A stretch of 64,000 nt of DNA from Pseudanabaena galeata CCNP1313 (GCF_029910235.1 NZ_CP112876.1:152653-216652); one strand, 5' to 3'; positions 45,860 to 55,905 are shown, counted from the first letter of the stretch. The notes: generated by a model from the letters alone, not told the origin. Translations and numbers: made by a program.

Positions 45860-48238
45860 ATGGATAAGAAGCAGTTTTCTGAGCGTGACATTTGTACCAA
45901 ATACATCACTCCTGCTCTGGAGCGATCGGGATGGGATATTGCGACGCAAATCCGCGAAGAATTTGCCTTGACTAATGGGCGTGTTTTGGTGCGGGGGAAT
46001 TTACATACCCGTGCGAAAAACAAGCGTGCTGATTATGTCCTGTTCTATAAGCCGAATATCCCGATCGCCATTATTGAAGCCAAGGATAACAACCATGCCA
46101 TTGGTGATGGGATGCAGCAGGGTCTAGGCTATGGGGAATTGCTGGAAGTTCCTTTTATCTTTAGCTCTAACGGTGATGGCTTTTTATTTCATAACAAAAT
46201 TGCCCCTGATGGAATTATCGAGCGCGAACTGAGTCTTGATGAATTTCCTTCGCCTGATCTCCTGTGGCTATGGTGGTCAGCCCATCGAGGTATGACAGAG
46301 GCGCAAAATAGGATTATCACGCAGGACTATTACAGTGATGGGTCTAATAAGACTCCGCGTTACTATCAACTATTGGCGATTAATAAAACGATTGAGGCGA
46401 TCGCGAAGGGACAAAAACGCCTGTTATTAGTGATGGCAACGGGGACAGGTAAGACTTTTACAGCTTTTCAGATTATTTGGCGACTTTGGAAATCGAAGAC
46501 GAAGAAGCGAATTTTGTTTTTAGCCGATCGAGATGTATTAGTCAAACAAGCTATGAATAATGATTTTCAGCCTTTTGAGGGGGCGATGACTAGGATTCAG
46601 AAGCGACAGGTAGATAAGTCCTATGAGATTTATTTGTCTTTGTATCAGGCGGTGACAGGCACTGAGGATATCCAGAATATCTATAAGCAATTTAGTCGTG
46701 ATTTCTTTGATTTGATTGTGATCGATGAATGTCATCGGGGCAGTGCGGCTGAGGATTCGGCATGGCGGCAAATTCTCGAATATTTTTCGTCAGCGACACA
46801 AATCGGACTAACGGCTACGCCAAAAGAAACCAAAGAAGTTTCTAATATTGATTATTTTGGTGAGCCACTCTATACCTATTCACTACGACAAGGGATTAAT
46901 GATGGCTTTCTTGCACCCTATAAAGTGGTGCGGATTGACATTGATAAAGACTTGACGGGCTGGCGACCTGATCGGGGGATGGTCGATAAATATGGCTATG
47001 AGATTGAAGATCGGGTTTATAACCAGAAAGATTTTGATAAAAATTTGGTGTTGGAACAACGCACCAAGTTAGTGGCTAAAAAGATCAGTGAGTTTCTTAA
47101 AGCTACTAATCGCTTTGATAAGACGATTGTGTTTTGTGAAAATATTGACCATGCAGAAAGGATGCGTCAGGCTTTAGTAAATGAGAATCCAGACTTGGCG
47201 GCGGATTCACGCTATGTGATGCGAATTACAGGGGATAACGATGAGGGCAAGGCAGAGCTTGAAAACTTTACTTTTCCTGAGTCGAAATATCCTGTGATTG
47301 CCACGACTTCAAAGCTAATGACGACTGGTGTTGATGCTCAGACCTGTAAGTTGATTGTCTTAGATCAAAGGATTCAGTCGATGACCGAGTTTAAGCAAAT
47401 CATTGGACGTGGGACGCGGATTAATGAAGACTATGGCAAGTTCTATTTCACAATTATTGATTTTAAAAAGGCAACGGAACTATTTGCTGATCCTGATTTT
47501 GATGGTGATCCAGTCCAGATTTATGAACCAAAGGCTGATGAATCACCAGTGCCGCCAGATTTGCCAGAGGATGAATTTATTTACCAAGATGAAGACATAG
47601 AAAAAGGTGTGACAAGCTTTCGAGATATAGAAAGTAATTCTTCCTATAACTTTACAGAGCCGATCTCTGATCCATCATTTAGGCGCTATGTAGTGGCAAA
47701 TGTCGAGGTGAAGGTGGCAGCAGAGCGGGTGCAGTATTTTGATGCGAATGGCAAATTAATTACGGAGTCGCTGAAAGACTATACCCGCAAGGCGATCGCT
47801 AAGGATTTTGCATCCCTAGATGACTTTTTAAAATGTTGGAGCAGTGCCGATAAAAAACAGGCGATCGTTGATGAGTTGGCACAGGAGGGTATATTCTTTG
47901 AGGCTCTGGCTGATGAGATCGGTCGCGATTGCGATCCTTTTGATTTGCTCTGTCATATTGTTTGGGATAGGCAACCTTTAACCCGCAAGGAAAGGGCAGA
48001 ACGGGTCAAAAAACGCAACTATTTCACGGAATACGGTGAGCAAGCTAAGCGGGTGCTAGATGCGCTCTTGGATAAATATGCCGATGAAGGAGTTGCCCAA
48101 ATTGAGGAGAATCAAGTTTTGACGATCGCCCCTTTTAGCCAAATCGGGACACCGATGGAAATCGTCCGCGCTTTTGGTGGCTTAGACGGTTATCAAAGAG
48201 CAGTGCGTGAGTTAAAGCGATCGCTTTACAGTGCTTAG
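45860..48238 (+). CDS. hsdR: Type I restriction endonuclease HsdR (EcoEI type)
   Basis: A 792-residue R subunit. The nuclease site is NKRADYVLFYKPNIPIAII then EAKDNN. Helicase motifs are VMATGTGKTFTAFQIIWR, DECH in LIVIDECHRGS, GLTATPKETKEV and IIGRGTRINEDYGK, followed by the EcoEI-type C-terminal region. It is the first gene of the second type I system; hsdM follows at 50652 after an IS1380 and a VapBC-type pair. Its TAG stop is part of the IS1380 target duplication, so the protein end is unaffected. Confidence 0.9.
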   Translation: MDKKQFSERDICTKYITPALERSGWDIATQIREEFALTNGRVLVRGNLHTRAKNKRADYVLFYKPNIPIAIIEAKDNNHAIGDGMQQGLGYGELLEVPFIFSSNGDGFLFHNKIAPDGIIERELSLDEFPSPDLLWLWWSAHRGMTEAQNRIITQDYYSDGSNKTPRYYQLLAINKTIEAIAKGQKRLLLVMATGTGKTFTAFQIIWRLWKSKTKKRILFLADRDVLVKQAMNNDFQPFEGAMTRIQKRQVDKSYEIYLSLYQAVTGTEDIQNIYKQFSRDFFDLIVIDECHRGSAAEDSAWRQILEYFSSATQIGLTATPKETKEVSNIDYFGEPLYTYSLRQGINDGFLAPYKVVRIDIDKDLTGWRPDRGMVDKYGYEIEDRVYNQKDFDKNLVLEQRTKLVAKKISEFLKATNRFDKTIVFCENIDHAERMRQALVNENPDLAADSRYVMRITGDNDEGKAELENFTFPESKYPVIATTSKLMTTGVDAQTCKLIVLDQRIQSMTEFKQIIGRGTRINEDYGKFYFTIIDFKKATELFADPDFDGDPVQIYEPKADESPVPPDLPEDEFIYQDEDIEKGVTSFRDIESNSSYNFTEPISDPSFRRYVVANVEVKVAAERVQYFDANGKLITESLKDYTRKAIAKDFASLDDFLKCWSSADKKQAIVDELAQEGIFFEALADEIGRDCDPFDLLCHIVWDRQPLTRKERAERVKKRNYFTEYGEQAKRVLDALLDKYADEGVAQIEENQVLTIAPFSQIGTPMEIVRAFGGLDGYQRAVRELKRSLYSA

Positions 48239-49867
48239 CCTGTATTATTCACGAGATGAGAAAGAGAAACGAAATTCAAGCAAAAACAGATCGTTAAGTT
48301 AAGAATGGAGAGATTTGCATCAATTAAAAGAAGAAAAAGCAATAGAAACAAGAATTAATGGCAAAAATGGACTTAAATGGCTACAAAGAGATAGATTAAT
48401 CCTATGAGAGGTCAAAAACTAATCAAAAATACAGAAGTTAGGCTCGGATAAACGCTGAGAAATCAGACAGAATTCTTTAGCAAAGGGAAAGAAATTTGGC
48501 AATTCTACCAGCACCCGCCTAACCGACACTTTGACATGAGCCGCACATTTGAGCAAAGAATCGCGTAAGCGAATTACTTGAGCTTTGGCTAATGTCGTTG
48601 CCGCCGCCGCTTGTCGAATCGTTAACATGAGAATATAGGCAGCCTGAGCCAGAAGCAGCCGAAACTGGTTAGCCGTAAAACTATGACAACTGAGGCGACC
48701 TGCCTTGATACCCAATTTCAATTCCTTGATACGATGCTCAGAATCCGCCCCTCTATAGACATAAAATTTATCGTAAAGTTCTTGGGGTGGTAACGCCAAA
48801 TTGGTAATCAGAAAACGTGGATTAGCCCCTTTTTCTAGCCATTCCGCTTTCATTACTAAGCGTCGTGGTTCTGACCATGAACTAGATTGGTAGTAAACAT
48901 CATCAAACAACCGCGCTTTTTCTCTCGTCTGACAATATTGCAATCTTGCGCGTTCCAGCAAATTAGCTACCTTGCGCTTTAAAACAGCATTACTAGAAAA
49001 TCCACAAACATAGCCAACACCCGAACGCTCGCAGACTTTGATGATTTCGGGTAAGGAGAATCCTCCATCACCCCGCAAAATGATTTCGACTCCTGCCCAT
49101 TCCCGTTTTAATCGCCAGAATAGCCAACGTAATATTGGTGCGACTCCTTTCCCTGCATGACTATTCCCTGCTCTCAGTTGCAATACTAGAGGATATCCAC
49201 TTTTTGCTTCATTGATCAATACGGGATAGTAGATATGATGATCATAGTATCCATGAAAAAAGCTCATCTGTTGCTCTCCGTGCGTTGGCGCATCCCACCC
49301 ATCTATGTCTAGTACGATTTGTTTGGGAGGGGTCTTGTGCTGTTCGATATATTTCTCGATAAATAACCGCCTCATGGCTTTGTTCTCTGATTTCGCAATC
49401 CGATTCTCTAACCGCGTCATGGTTGACTGACTTGCCAGTAGTTCCTCTTCTTCATCTATTGGCAACCGATTGCAGGCAATTTTTAAAATTGGGTCTTTTC
49501 TCAGCTGATTGCTATCGATGGCATCTTCATAGCCACCGGCTATTTGCAATACCCTTTGCTGGATTAACTGTTCCATGCTGTGTCTGATTTTATTCTGGTC
49601 TCGCTTATCCTCGATTCTCTCTGCCATCTCTTCGATAATTTTAACTTTCTCTTCTGCTTGTCTCACCAGCAGTATTCCACCTTCACTACTCAATTGTTCG
49701 CCACTAAACTTTACTTCTAGTCGCTTTTTTTTATAAAATTCGATCTTTGCTTCTTGATTACACTCTGTCATGAGAAAATATATCTATTATTATTCTGAAG
49801 AGCCTAATTCTAATAGCTTTTAGGCTCTTTTTCTTGTTCTCGTTCCCCTTGTCATGCATAATTCAGG
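48239..49867 (-). mobile_element. IS1380-family insertion sequence (intact)
   Basis: Ends CCTGTATTATTCACGAGA and CCTGAATTATGCATGACA (read inward), with a 4-bp duplication TTAG on both sides (48235-48238 and 49868-49871). Length is 1629 bp. A 3' portion of a sister copy lies at 43103-44365. Confidence 0.92.
48419..49771 (-). CDS. IS1380-family transposase
   Basis: A 450-residue DDE transposase: IEFYKKKRLEVKFSGEQLSS at the start, IVLDIDGWDAPTHGEQQMSF with the first Asp pair, LRGDGGFSLPEII and a late YRGADSEHRIKELKLG with Glu. The frame is complete. Confidence 0.92.
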   Translation of the reverse strand: MTECNQEAKIEFYKKKRLEVKFSGEQLSSEGGILLVRQAEEKVKIIEEMAERIEDKRDQNKIRHSMEQLIQQRVLQIAGGYEDAIDSNQLRKDPILKIACNRLPIDEEEELLASQSTMTRLENRIAKSENKAMRRLFIEKYIEQHKTPPKQIVLDIDGWDAPTHGEQQMSFFHGYYDHHIYYPVLINEAKSGYPLVLQLRAGNSHAGKGVAPILRWLFWRLKREWAGVEIILRGDGGFSLPEIIKVCERSGVGYVCGFSSNAVLKRKVANLLERARLQYCQTREKARLFDDVYYQSSSWSEPRRLVMKAEWLEKGANPRFLITNLALPPQELYDKFYVYRGADSEHRIKELKLGIKAGRLSCHSFTANQFRLLLAQAAYILMLTIRQAAAATTLAKAQVIRLRDSLLKCAAHVKVSVRRVLVELPNFFPFAKEFCLISQRLSEPNFCIFD

Positions 49868-49881
49868 TTAGATTGCTCTAA

Positions 49882-49907
49882 TAGCTAGGGTAAATTTACC
49901 CTAGCTA
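49882..49907. terminator. 26-bp palindrome at the vapC stop
   Basis: TAGCTAGGGTAAA and its complement form a perfect palindrome overlapping the vapC stop codon. It probably ends transcripts of the minus-strand pair and, before the IS insertion, of hsdR from the other side. Confidence 0.6.
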
Positions 49908-50327
49908 AAGGCTATTTGGAATAATGAGGTCTATGATTTGATGGCGATTTTTGCGGTAAATTTGGAAATCGCTATCGAGGGTAAATACGGAACTATTGCT
50001 TTGCAATTCTGCCATTCTAACGAGACAGGCATCTGCCAATGAGACTGGGACGGATTTATAGATTGTTAATAGTCGTTGAATTTCTATCAACTCGTTTTCT
50101 AAGTCAAAATCTATAATGATGACTCGACGCTCAAGAAGTTTGAGAATTGTTTCTTGACCACCGTGAGTATTACGAAGCAGGAAAAAACTCTCTGTAATTA
50201 CAGCTTCGCAGGTCAATAGAGGAGGCTTAATCATTGCCCACTGCTGCTTTGACCATTCATGATAATTATCTCTTTTGTTGATAAGTGCTACTAATGGACT
50301 CGTATCCAAAATAACTCTGGTTTTCAT
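49905..50327 (-). CDS. PIN-domain toxin (VapC-like)
   Basis: A 140-residue PIN ribonuclease: ILDTSPLVALINKRDNYH (first Asp), CEAVITESFFLLR (Glu), PVSLADACLVRMAELQ (Asp) and SVFTLDSDFQIYRKNR (Asp). All four acidic positions are present. It begins where the upstream antitoxin ends (1-base overlap). It is antisense within the restriction operon. Confidence 0.85.
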   Translation of the reverse strand: MKTRVILDTSPLVALINKRDNYHEWSKQQWAMIKPPLLTCEAVITESFFLLRNTHGGQETILKLLERRVIIIDFDLENELIEIQRLLTIYKSVPVSLADACLVRMAELQSNSSVFTLDSDFQIYRKNRHQIIDLIIPNSL

Positions 50328-50584
50328 TACTCACCAAAGCCCTGAAAATATTCTTTGTTTGTCGATAGATCTGAGGCGGCTTCTAAACAGCCAACTAAAT
50401 CTCCTGCTAGTTCCAAGGCACTTATTTCACGCTCTTTCTCGATTTCACCTATTTGATTTGCAGGATTTCTAATAGATTCTTGTGTGAGAAGATAAAAGAG
50501 AAAGTCATTAACAAATTTCAGGCTTTCGGGTGATAGTGCGTCAATGTATTGTTTAGCTTGATTTCTAATTTGGATACTATTCAT
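50327..50584 (-). CDS. Antitoxin partner of the PIN toxin
   Basis: A protein of about 85 residues starting MNSIQIRNQAKQYIDALSPE; the frame opens 30 bases earlier, but ATG 50584 follows a GGGAGAA ribosome site. The C-terminal part (EISALELAGDLVGCLEAASD) is acidic. Families with this N-terminus accompany PIN toxins in cyanobacteria; the assignment rests on position and general pattern. Confidence 0.65.
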   Translation of the reverse strand: MNSIQIRNQAKQYIDALSPESLKFVNDFLFYLLTQESIRNPANQIGEIEKEREISALELAGDLVGCLEAASDLSTNKEYFQGFGE

Positions 50585-50651
50585 CTTTGTATTCTCCCTG
50601 ATGCGCTTCACCATAGCTTTATAATCTCATAGGTATTCTAGTTAGACAATT

Positions 50652-52121
50652 ATGGCGATCGCAACGTTAATCAAAAGTATTCAGGACATCATGCGTAAGG
50701 ATGTGGGTGTCGATGGTGACGCTCAGCGCATTAGCCAGATTGTGTGGTTGCTGTTTCTGAAGATTTTTGATGATAAGGAACAGGAGTGGGCATTTACAAT
50801 TTCTGGCTACAAGTCGCCATTGCCTGAGCGGTTGCGGTGGTCTAACTGGGCAAAGAATCCTGAAGGGATAACAGGGGAAGAGTTACTTGATTTTGTAAAC
50901 ATTCAGCTTTTTCCTGAGTTGAAAAAGCTGGCGACGGCTGCGGGAGTGTCACCACATGGCAGGGTTGTGGGCGCAGTGTTTGAGGATGCCTATAACTATA
51001 TGAAGTCGGGGACTCTGTTGCGGCAGGTGATTAATTGCATTCAGAGTGATGTGGACTTTAACTCATCGGGCGATCGCCATTTATTTAATGACATCTACGA
51101 AAAGATTTTGGCGGATCTGCAATCGGCAGGAAATGCGGGGGAATATTACACACCTCGCGCCGTGACGCAGTTTATGGTGGATATTCTCGATCCAAAATTG
51201 GGCGAAAAGTTGCTCGACCCTGCCTGTGGTACGGCGGGATTTTTGGTGAATGCGATCGAGCATCTCAAGGCGCAGGCAAAGACGGCTGAGGATTTACAAA
51301 ACTTGCAAAAAAATATCAATGGGGTAGAGAAAAAGCCTTTGCCGCATATGTTGGCGATGACGAATGTGATGTTGCATGGGATTGATGTGCCGACGAATAT
51401 TCGCCATGACAATACTTTGAAGCGTCCATTACGGGACTACACACCCAAGGATCGGGTGGATATTGTGATTACTAATCCACCGTTTGGGGGCATGGAGGAG
51501 GATGGCATTGAGAGCAATTTCCCGAAGAAGTACCAGACTCGCGAGACTGCCGATCTATTCATGGCGCTGATTATGCACTTACTCAAGCCTGAGACGGGAC
51601 GGGCGGCGGTGGTTTTGCCCGATGGTTTCCTGTTTGGTGAGGGGACAAAAACGAATCTCAAGAAGGAATTGCTGGAGGAGTTTAATCTACATACGATTGT
51701 GCGCTTACCTAAGGGAGTGTTTAGTCCCTATACGGGCATTAATACGAATATTCTCTTTTTTGAAAAAGGTGAGCCGACTAAGGATGTCTGGTTTTTTGCA
51801 CATCCCTATCCATCGGGTTACAAGTCCTATTCACGGTCGAAGCCGCTCACGATCGCGGAGTTCGATCGCGAAAAGAGTTGGTGGGGTGGCAAGTCTCGCA
51901 AGGGACGCAAGGTGAATGAATATGCGTGGAAGGTGTCGGTTGCCGAGATTGCGGCGCGTAACTATAATCTCGATTGCAAAAATCCCCATGAGGTAATGGT
52001 CTATCATGGTGAGCCTGATGAGTTGATGGCGGAATATTTGGAAATTGCTCAACAAATGAAGGCGGCGCAGGATGCACTCAAGCAAGAGCTAGTCAGTGCT
52101 TTGCAGCGTGGGGGCAGTTAA
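50652..52121 (+). CDS. hsdM: Type I restriction modification methyltransferase HsdM
   Basis: A 489-residue N6-adenine methyltransferase. An N-terminal HsdM_N helical domain (residues 1-135, IVWLLFLKIFDDKEQEWA) precedes the catalytic domain: GEYYTPRAVTQFMVDIL, SAM site LDPACGTAGFLVNAIEHL and catalytic VITNPPFGGMEEDG. The stop and the start of the next gene overlap by one base (TAATG). It belongs with hsdR (45860) and the split hsdS (54755). Confidence 0.93.
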   Translation: MAIATLIKSIQDIMRKDVGVDGDAQRISQIVWLLFLKIFDDKEQEWAFTISGYKSPLPERLRWSNWAKNPEGITGEELLDFVNIQLFPELKKLATAAGVSPHGRVVGAVFEDAYNYMKSGTLLRQVINCIQSDVDFNSSGDRHLFNDIYEKILADLQSAGNAGEYYTPRAVTQFMVDILDPKLGEKLLDPACGTAGFLVNAIEHLKAQAKTAEDLQNLQKNINGVEKKPLPHMLAMTNVMLHGIDVPTNIRHDNTLKRPLRDYTPKDRVDIVITNPPFGGMEEDGIESNFPKKYQTRETADLFMALIMHLLKPETGRAAVVLPDGFLFGEGTKTNLKKELLEEFNLHTIVRLPKGVFSPYTGINTNILFFEKGEPTKDVWFFAHPYPSGYKSYSRSKPLTIAEFDREKSWWGGKSRKGRKVNEYAWKVSVAEIAARNYNLDCKNPHEVMVYHGEPDELMAEYLEIAQQMKAAQDALKQELVSALQRGGS

Positions 52122-53497
52122 TGGAATCAAATCGAGTTGAGTATAAGCGCGAACTGACCGATGGTTTTGAGCGTGAGGCGATCGCCTTTTTAAATTATCG
52201 AGATGGCGGCGTTATTTACATCGGTATTGATAAAGATGGCTCGATGGTGGGTGTTGCTGACTGTGATGCGGTGCAACTGGCGATTAAAGATCGGTTGAAA
52301 AATAATATTTTGCCGTCCTGTTTGGGACTGTTTGATGTAATTCATGAAGTCCGTGAGGAGCGGGACATTATCAAGGTGACTCTGGCTAGTGGCTCAGAGA
52401 AACCCTATTACTTGCGAAAGTATGGAATGTCTGAAAAGGGTTGCTTTGTCAGGATTGGTAGTGCATCGGAACCAATGTCAGGACGGATGATTGAGGATCT
52501 GTTTGCGAGGAGGACTCGTAACTCACTCGGTCGAATGCGATCGCCACAGCAAAGCCTTAATTTTGAGCAGTTACGGATTTATTACGAGGAAGCGGGGTTT
52601 ACGCTAGGCGATCGCTTTGCGGCGAATTTGGAACTATTAACTGAGGATGGAACTTATAACTATGCTGCCTATTTGCTAAGCGATCGCAATGGGAATTCGG
52701 TACAGGTGGCGAAGTATCGTGGTTTAGATCGCTATGATTTGATTGATACCAATGAGTATGGGTATTGTTCGTTAATTAAAACTTGCAAACAGGTGCTAGA
52801 TCGCTTAGAGGTTGAAAATCGCACGGCTACGAAAATTACAGGTAAAGAGAGAATCGAGCGGCGATTATGGAATGTCGTAGCGCTACGCGAGACGGTAATC
52901 AATGCGATTATTCACAATGATTTCACCAATGAGGCTGTGCCTAAGTTTGAGATTTTTGACGATCGCCTTGAGATTACGTCTGCGGGGTCAATTCCTGAAG
53001 GGGTGGAGCGTGAGGAGTTTTTTGCTGGTTATTCGATCCCGCGCAACAAGATTTTGATGCGTGTTTTCAAAGACCTTGATATTGTGGAATATCTGGGTTC
53101 TGGAATGCCGCGTATTTTGAAGGCATATCCAAGGGAGTCTTTTATTTTTACGGCTAATTTTATTCGCACGGTGTTTCCGATTTCGCAGGAGGCGCTAGAA
53201 CTAGAACGGGGTGCGTCAATGCAGTTTGAGTCACGGCTAGAGTCACGGCTAGAGTCACGGCTAGAGTCACCATTAGCAGCTAAAGTGTTTTTGCATTTAG
53301 TACAGGATGCTGATAATAAGGCTGGCATGGCGAGAATGCTAGGTCATAAGACAATTTCTGGAGAACTGCATAAGCAGGTTAAACGTTTACTGGCACTCAA
53401 TCTAATTGAAATGACGATTCCTGATAAGCCTAATAGCCGTTTGCAAAAGTATCGATTAACGGCAAGGGGTAAGGCTTGGCTAAATGGTGATAGATAA
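52121..53497 (+). CDS. AlbA_2/Schlafen-like ATP-binding protein
   Basis: A 458-residue protein with an AlbA_2 domain (VEYKRELTDGFEREAIAFLN, GGVIYIGIDKDGSMVGV), an HATPase_c_4-like region (VVALRETVINAIIHNDFTNE, FEIFDDRLEITSAGSIPEGV) and a winged-helix tail. This architecture is common in restriction loci and mobile islands, often called a putative DNA binding or transcriptional regulator. It is translationally coupled to hsdM. Four 12-base repeats (53228-53275) encode ESRL units in the linker before the tail. Confidence 0.82.
   Translation: MESNRVEYKRELTDGFEREAIAFLNYRDGGVIYIGIDKDGSMVGVADCDAVQLAIKDRLKNNILPSCLGLFDVIHEVREERDIIKVTLASGSEKPYYLRKYGMSEKGCFVRIGSASEPMSGRMIEDLFARRTRNSLGRMRSPQQSLNFEQLRIYYEEAGFTLGDRFAANLELLTEDGTYNYAAYLLSDRNGNSVQVAKYRGLDRYDLIDTNEYGYCSLIKTCKQVLDRLEVENRTATKITGKERIERRLWNVVALRETVINAIIHNDFTNEAVPKFEIFDDRLEITSAGSIPEGVEREEFFAGYSIPRNKILMRVFKDLDIVEYLGSGMPRILKAYPRESFIFTANFIRTVFPISQEALELERGASMQFESRLESRLESRLESPLAAKVFLHLVQDADNKAGMARMLGHKTISGELHKQVKRLLALNLIEMTIPDKPNSRLQKYRLTARGKAWLNGDR
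53228..53275. repeat. 12-bp tandem repeat in the AlbA_2 gene
   Basis: GAGTCACGGCTA occurs three times, plus a fourth diverged unit, each encoding ESRL. Copy-number change would alter the linker by four residues without a frameshift. Confidence 0.85.
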
Positions 53498-53564
53498 GTG
53501 TAGTTTTTGCTTAGTCAATTATTTCGAGTCATAATCAAGCTATAGCGCATAGGAGATCAAGTTA

Positions 53565-54176
53565 ATGACTATGACGATCGCTGAAGTAAAACCAACATCT
53601 CAGTCTGTAAATCAAGTACCAGTAAAGAAATTGACCTTTGCGGAGTTTCTTGAGTTTAGTAGTGATACTGAGATTTTGTATGAACTAGAGAATGGAGAAT
53701 TAATTGAGATGGCTTCGGAGAGTGAGATCAATCAACGTATTGCCATGTTCTTGGTTGCCTGTTTTTTACAGTTGGGGATTTCCTATGGGCGGCTAAGGAT
53801 GAAGACGGAAATTGCGGTGCATAGCCGACGGGTGGGGGTGCGTGTACCTGATTTGGTGATTTTTTCGGAGGAGTTGGAAGCGGCGATGCAGGGGGCAACC
53901 CGATCGCTAGTTTTGATGGATATGCCACCACCGTTGTTAGTAGTGGAAATTGTTAGCCCCAATCAAGAGAGTCGGGACTATCGCTATAAGCGATCGGAGT
54001 ATGCGGCGAGGGGAATTATGGAATATTGGATTGTTGACCCGATCGCTCAAAAGTTGACGATTTTGCAATGGGTTGAGGGGTTTTATGACGAGTTGGTGTT
54101 TACAGGAGAGACTGCGATCGCTTCGCCTTTATTGGGAGAGTTAGATTTAACTGCGGCGAAACTTTGGCAAAGCTAA
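53565..54176 (+). CDS. Uma2-family (DUF820) PD-(D/E)XK-like protein
   Basis: A 203-residue protein with the Uma2 pattern: LTFAEFLEFSSDTEILYEL and ENGELIEMASES, VGVRVPDLVIFSEEL with Asp, PPPLLVVEIVSPNQESRDYR and YKRSEYAARGIMEYWIVDP. It has the nuclease-like Asp and Glu positions. Uma2 genes are very numerous in cyanobacteria and often sit in islands; the role is unknown. A GGAGATCAAG ribosome site precedes ATG 53565. Confidence 0.85.
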   Translation: MTMTIAEVKPTSQSVNQVPVKKLTFAEFLEFSSDTEILYELENGELIEMASESEINQRIAMFLVACFLQLGISYGRLRMKTEIAVHSRRVGVRVPDLVIFSEELEAAMQGATRSLVLMDMPPPLLVVEIVSPNQESRDYRYKRSEYAARGIMEYWIVDPIAQKLTILQWVEGFYDELVFTGETAIASPLLGELDLTAAKLWQS

Positions 54177-54245
54177 GCTGTATATGTACATATTTCTGTA
54201 CAATGATTTTAAGGAAAAAACTATGCAAGATAGAGCCAATCAGCT

Positions 54246-54497
54246 ATGAATGCAGTTACATATACCCATGTCCGCAATAACTTAGCAACGATGATGGATC
54301 AGGTATGTGCTGATCACACGCCTGTGATCGTGACGCGCCAAAATCAGCAACCTGTGATCATGCTGTCTTTAGAAGACTACGAATCTTTGGTGGAAACTGC
54401 CTATTTGTTGCGTAGCCCTAAGAATGCAGAGAGATTAACTAAGGCGATCGCTCGACTAAATGCTGGTGAGGGACAGGTGCGGGAGTTGATCGAGTGA
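54246..54497 (+). CDS. yefM: YefM/Phd-family antitoxin
   Basis: An 83-residue protein with AVTYTHVRNNLATMMDQVCA and VIVTRQNQQPVIMLSLEDYE, the N-terminal DNA-binding fold of YefM/Phd antitoxins. It is coupled to the YoeB-type toxin by overlap (GTGA). Confidence 0.9.
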   Translation: MNAVTYTHVRNNLATMMDQVCADHTPVIVTRQNQQPVIMLSLEDYESLVETAYLLRSPKNAERLTKAIARLNAGEGQVRELIE

Positions 54498-54748
54498 CGG
54501 TTATTTTTGATGATGATGCTTGGGAAGATTATCTCTATTGGCAGCGTACCGATCCAAAGGTTTTAAAACGGATTAATGCTTTGATTAAGGAGATTCAGCG
54601 TAGTCCCTATGAGGGTGTTGGTAAGCCTGAGCCTCTGAAATATAATTTTGCTGGCTATTGGTCAAGGCGGATCAATGATGAGCATCGGCTTGTTTATCAG
54701 GTAAATGATAACGATGTGCTGATTGCTCAACTTCGATATCACTATTAG
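54494..54748 (+). CDS. yoeB: YoeB-family mRNA interferase toxin
   Basis: An 84-residue RelE-fold toxin: FDDDAWEDYLYWQRTDPKVL, KPEPLKYNFAGYWSRRINDE and HRLVYQVND, ending LRYHY as in YoeB. The catalytic Glu, Arg and His positions are visible. Start is GTG at 54494. The pair lies between hsdM and hsdS genes, as often seen in restriction loci. Confidence 0.92.
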   Translation: MTVIFDDDAWEDYLYWQRTDPKVLKRINALIKEIQRSPYEGVGKPEPLKYNFAGYWSRRINDEHRLVYQVNDNDVLIAQLRYHY

Positions 54749-55905
54749 TGGATTTTGATGAATACAGGCGAACTTTTAGAAAAATATTTTGCTTTTGCTT
54801 TTGCTGCACCTGATGGGATTAAGAAACTGCGCGAGTTGATTTTGTCGTTGGCGATGCAGGGGAAGTTAGTGCCACAAGATGAGACTGATCGCCCTGCGAG
54901 TGAGCTATTAAAGGAGATTGCGGCGGAGAAAGGTCGATTGGTGAAGGATGGCAAGATTAAGGCTTCTAAGCCTTTGCCTGAAATTAAGCCTGATGATGTT
55001 CCCTATGATTTGCCGAAGGGTTGGGAATGGTGTCGATGGAACGATGTTGCCTTAAAAATCGGAGACATTGATCACAAAATGCCTAATGAAGTTGCTGAAG
55101 GAATCCCGTATATTTCCCCTAGAGATTTTTTTGGCAATAATGAAATAAACTTTGCTCAATCAAAAAAAATATCTGTACAAGACTTTGAATCTCTGAGATT
55201 AAAGATACAACCTGAAAAGTTTGATCTAATTTTCCCAAGATACGGGACTCTCGGAGTTAACAGATTTGTTTTAACAGATATAGATTTTTTAGCGTCCTAC
55301 TCTTGTGCGGTAATTAAGAATCTTAATGGATTTATAGATCCAACGTATTCCTACTACTATTCAATATCTAAGTTAGTTCGCTCAGAAATAGAACGTTACA
55401 CAAAAAAAACTACACAGGGAAATGTAGGGATACAGTCAATACAGATTTTTTTATACCCCCTTCCACCACTTGCAGAACAACGCCGAATTGTTGCCAAAAT
55501 TGATGAATTGATGGTGCGATGTGATGAACTGGAAAAGCTAAAAACAGAACGCGATCGCAAACAAATCACCGTCCATAAAGCTGCTCTAAATCGTTTATTA
55601 ACTGCCAAAGATCACAGCGATTTCCAAACCTCATGGCATTTCATCACCCAACATTTCAGCGAGCTTTATTCGGTCAAAGAAAATGTTGCGGAACTCCGCA
55701 AAGCTATACTCCAACTCGCTGTAATGGGTAAGCTAGCCCCCCAAGATCCTAGCGATCAGCCTGCTATTGAATTGTTAAAAGAGATCGGCGCAGAGAAAAA
55801 CAGATTAGTTAAGGAAGGGAAGATAAAAAAGCCTAAATTATTACCTGTAATTGAGGATAAAGAAATATTCTTTGACCTGCCTATTAGTTGGAAATGGGTA
55901 AGACT

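Noticed and set aside
53228..53275. Phase-variable on/off switch by repeat slippage
   Set aside because: The unit is 12 bases, a multiple of three, so slippage changes length but not frame.
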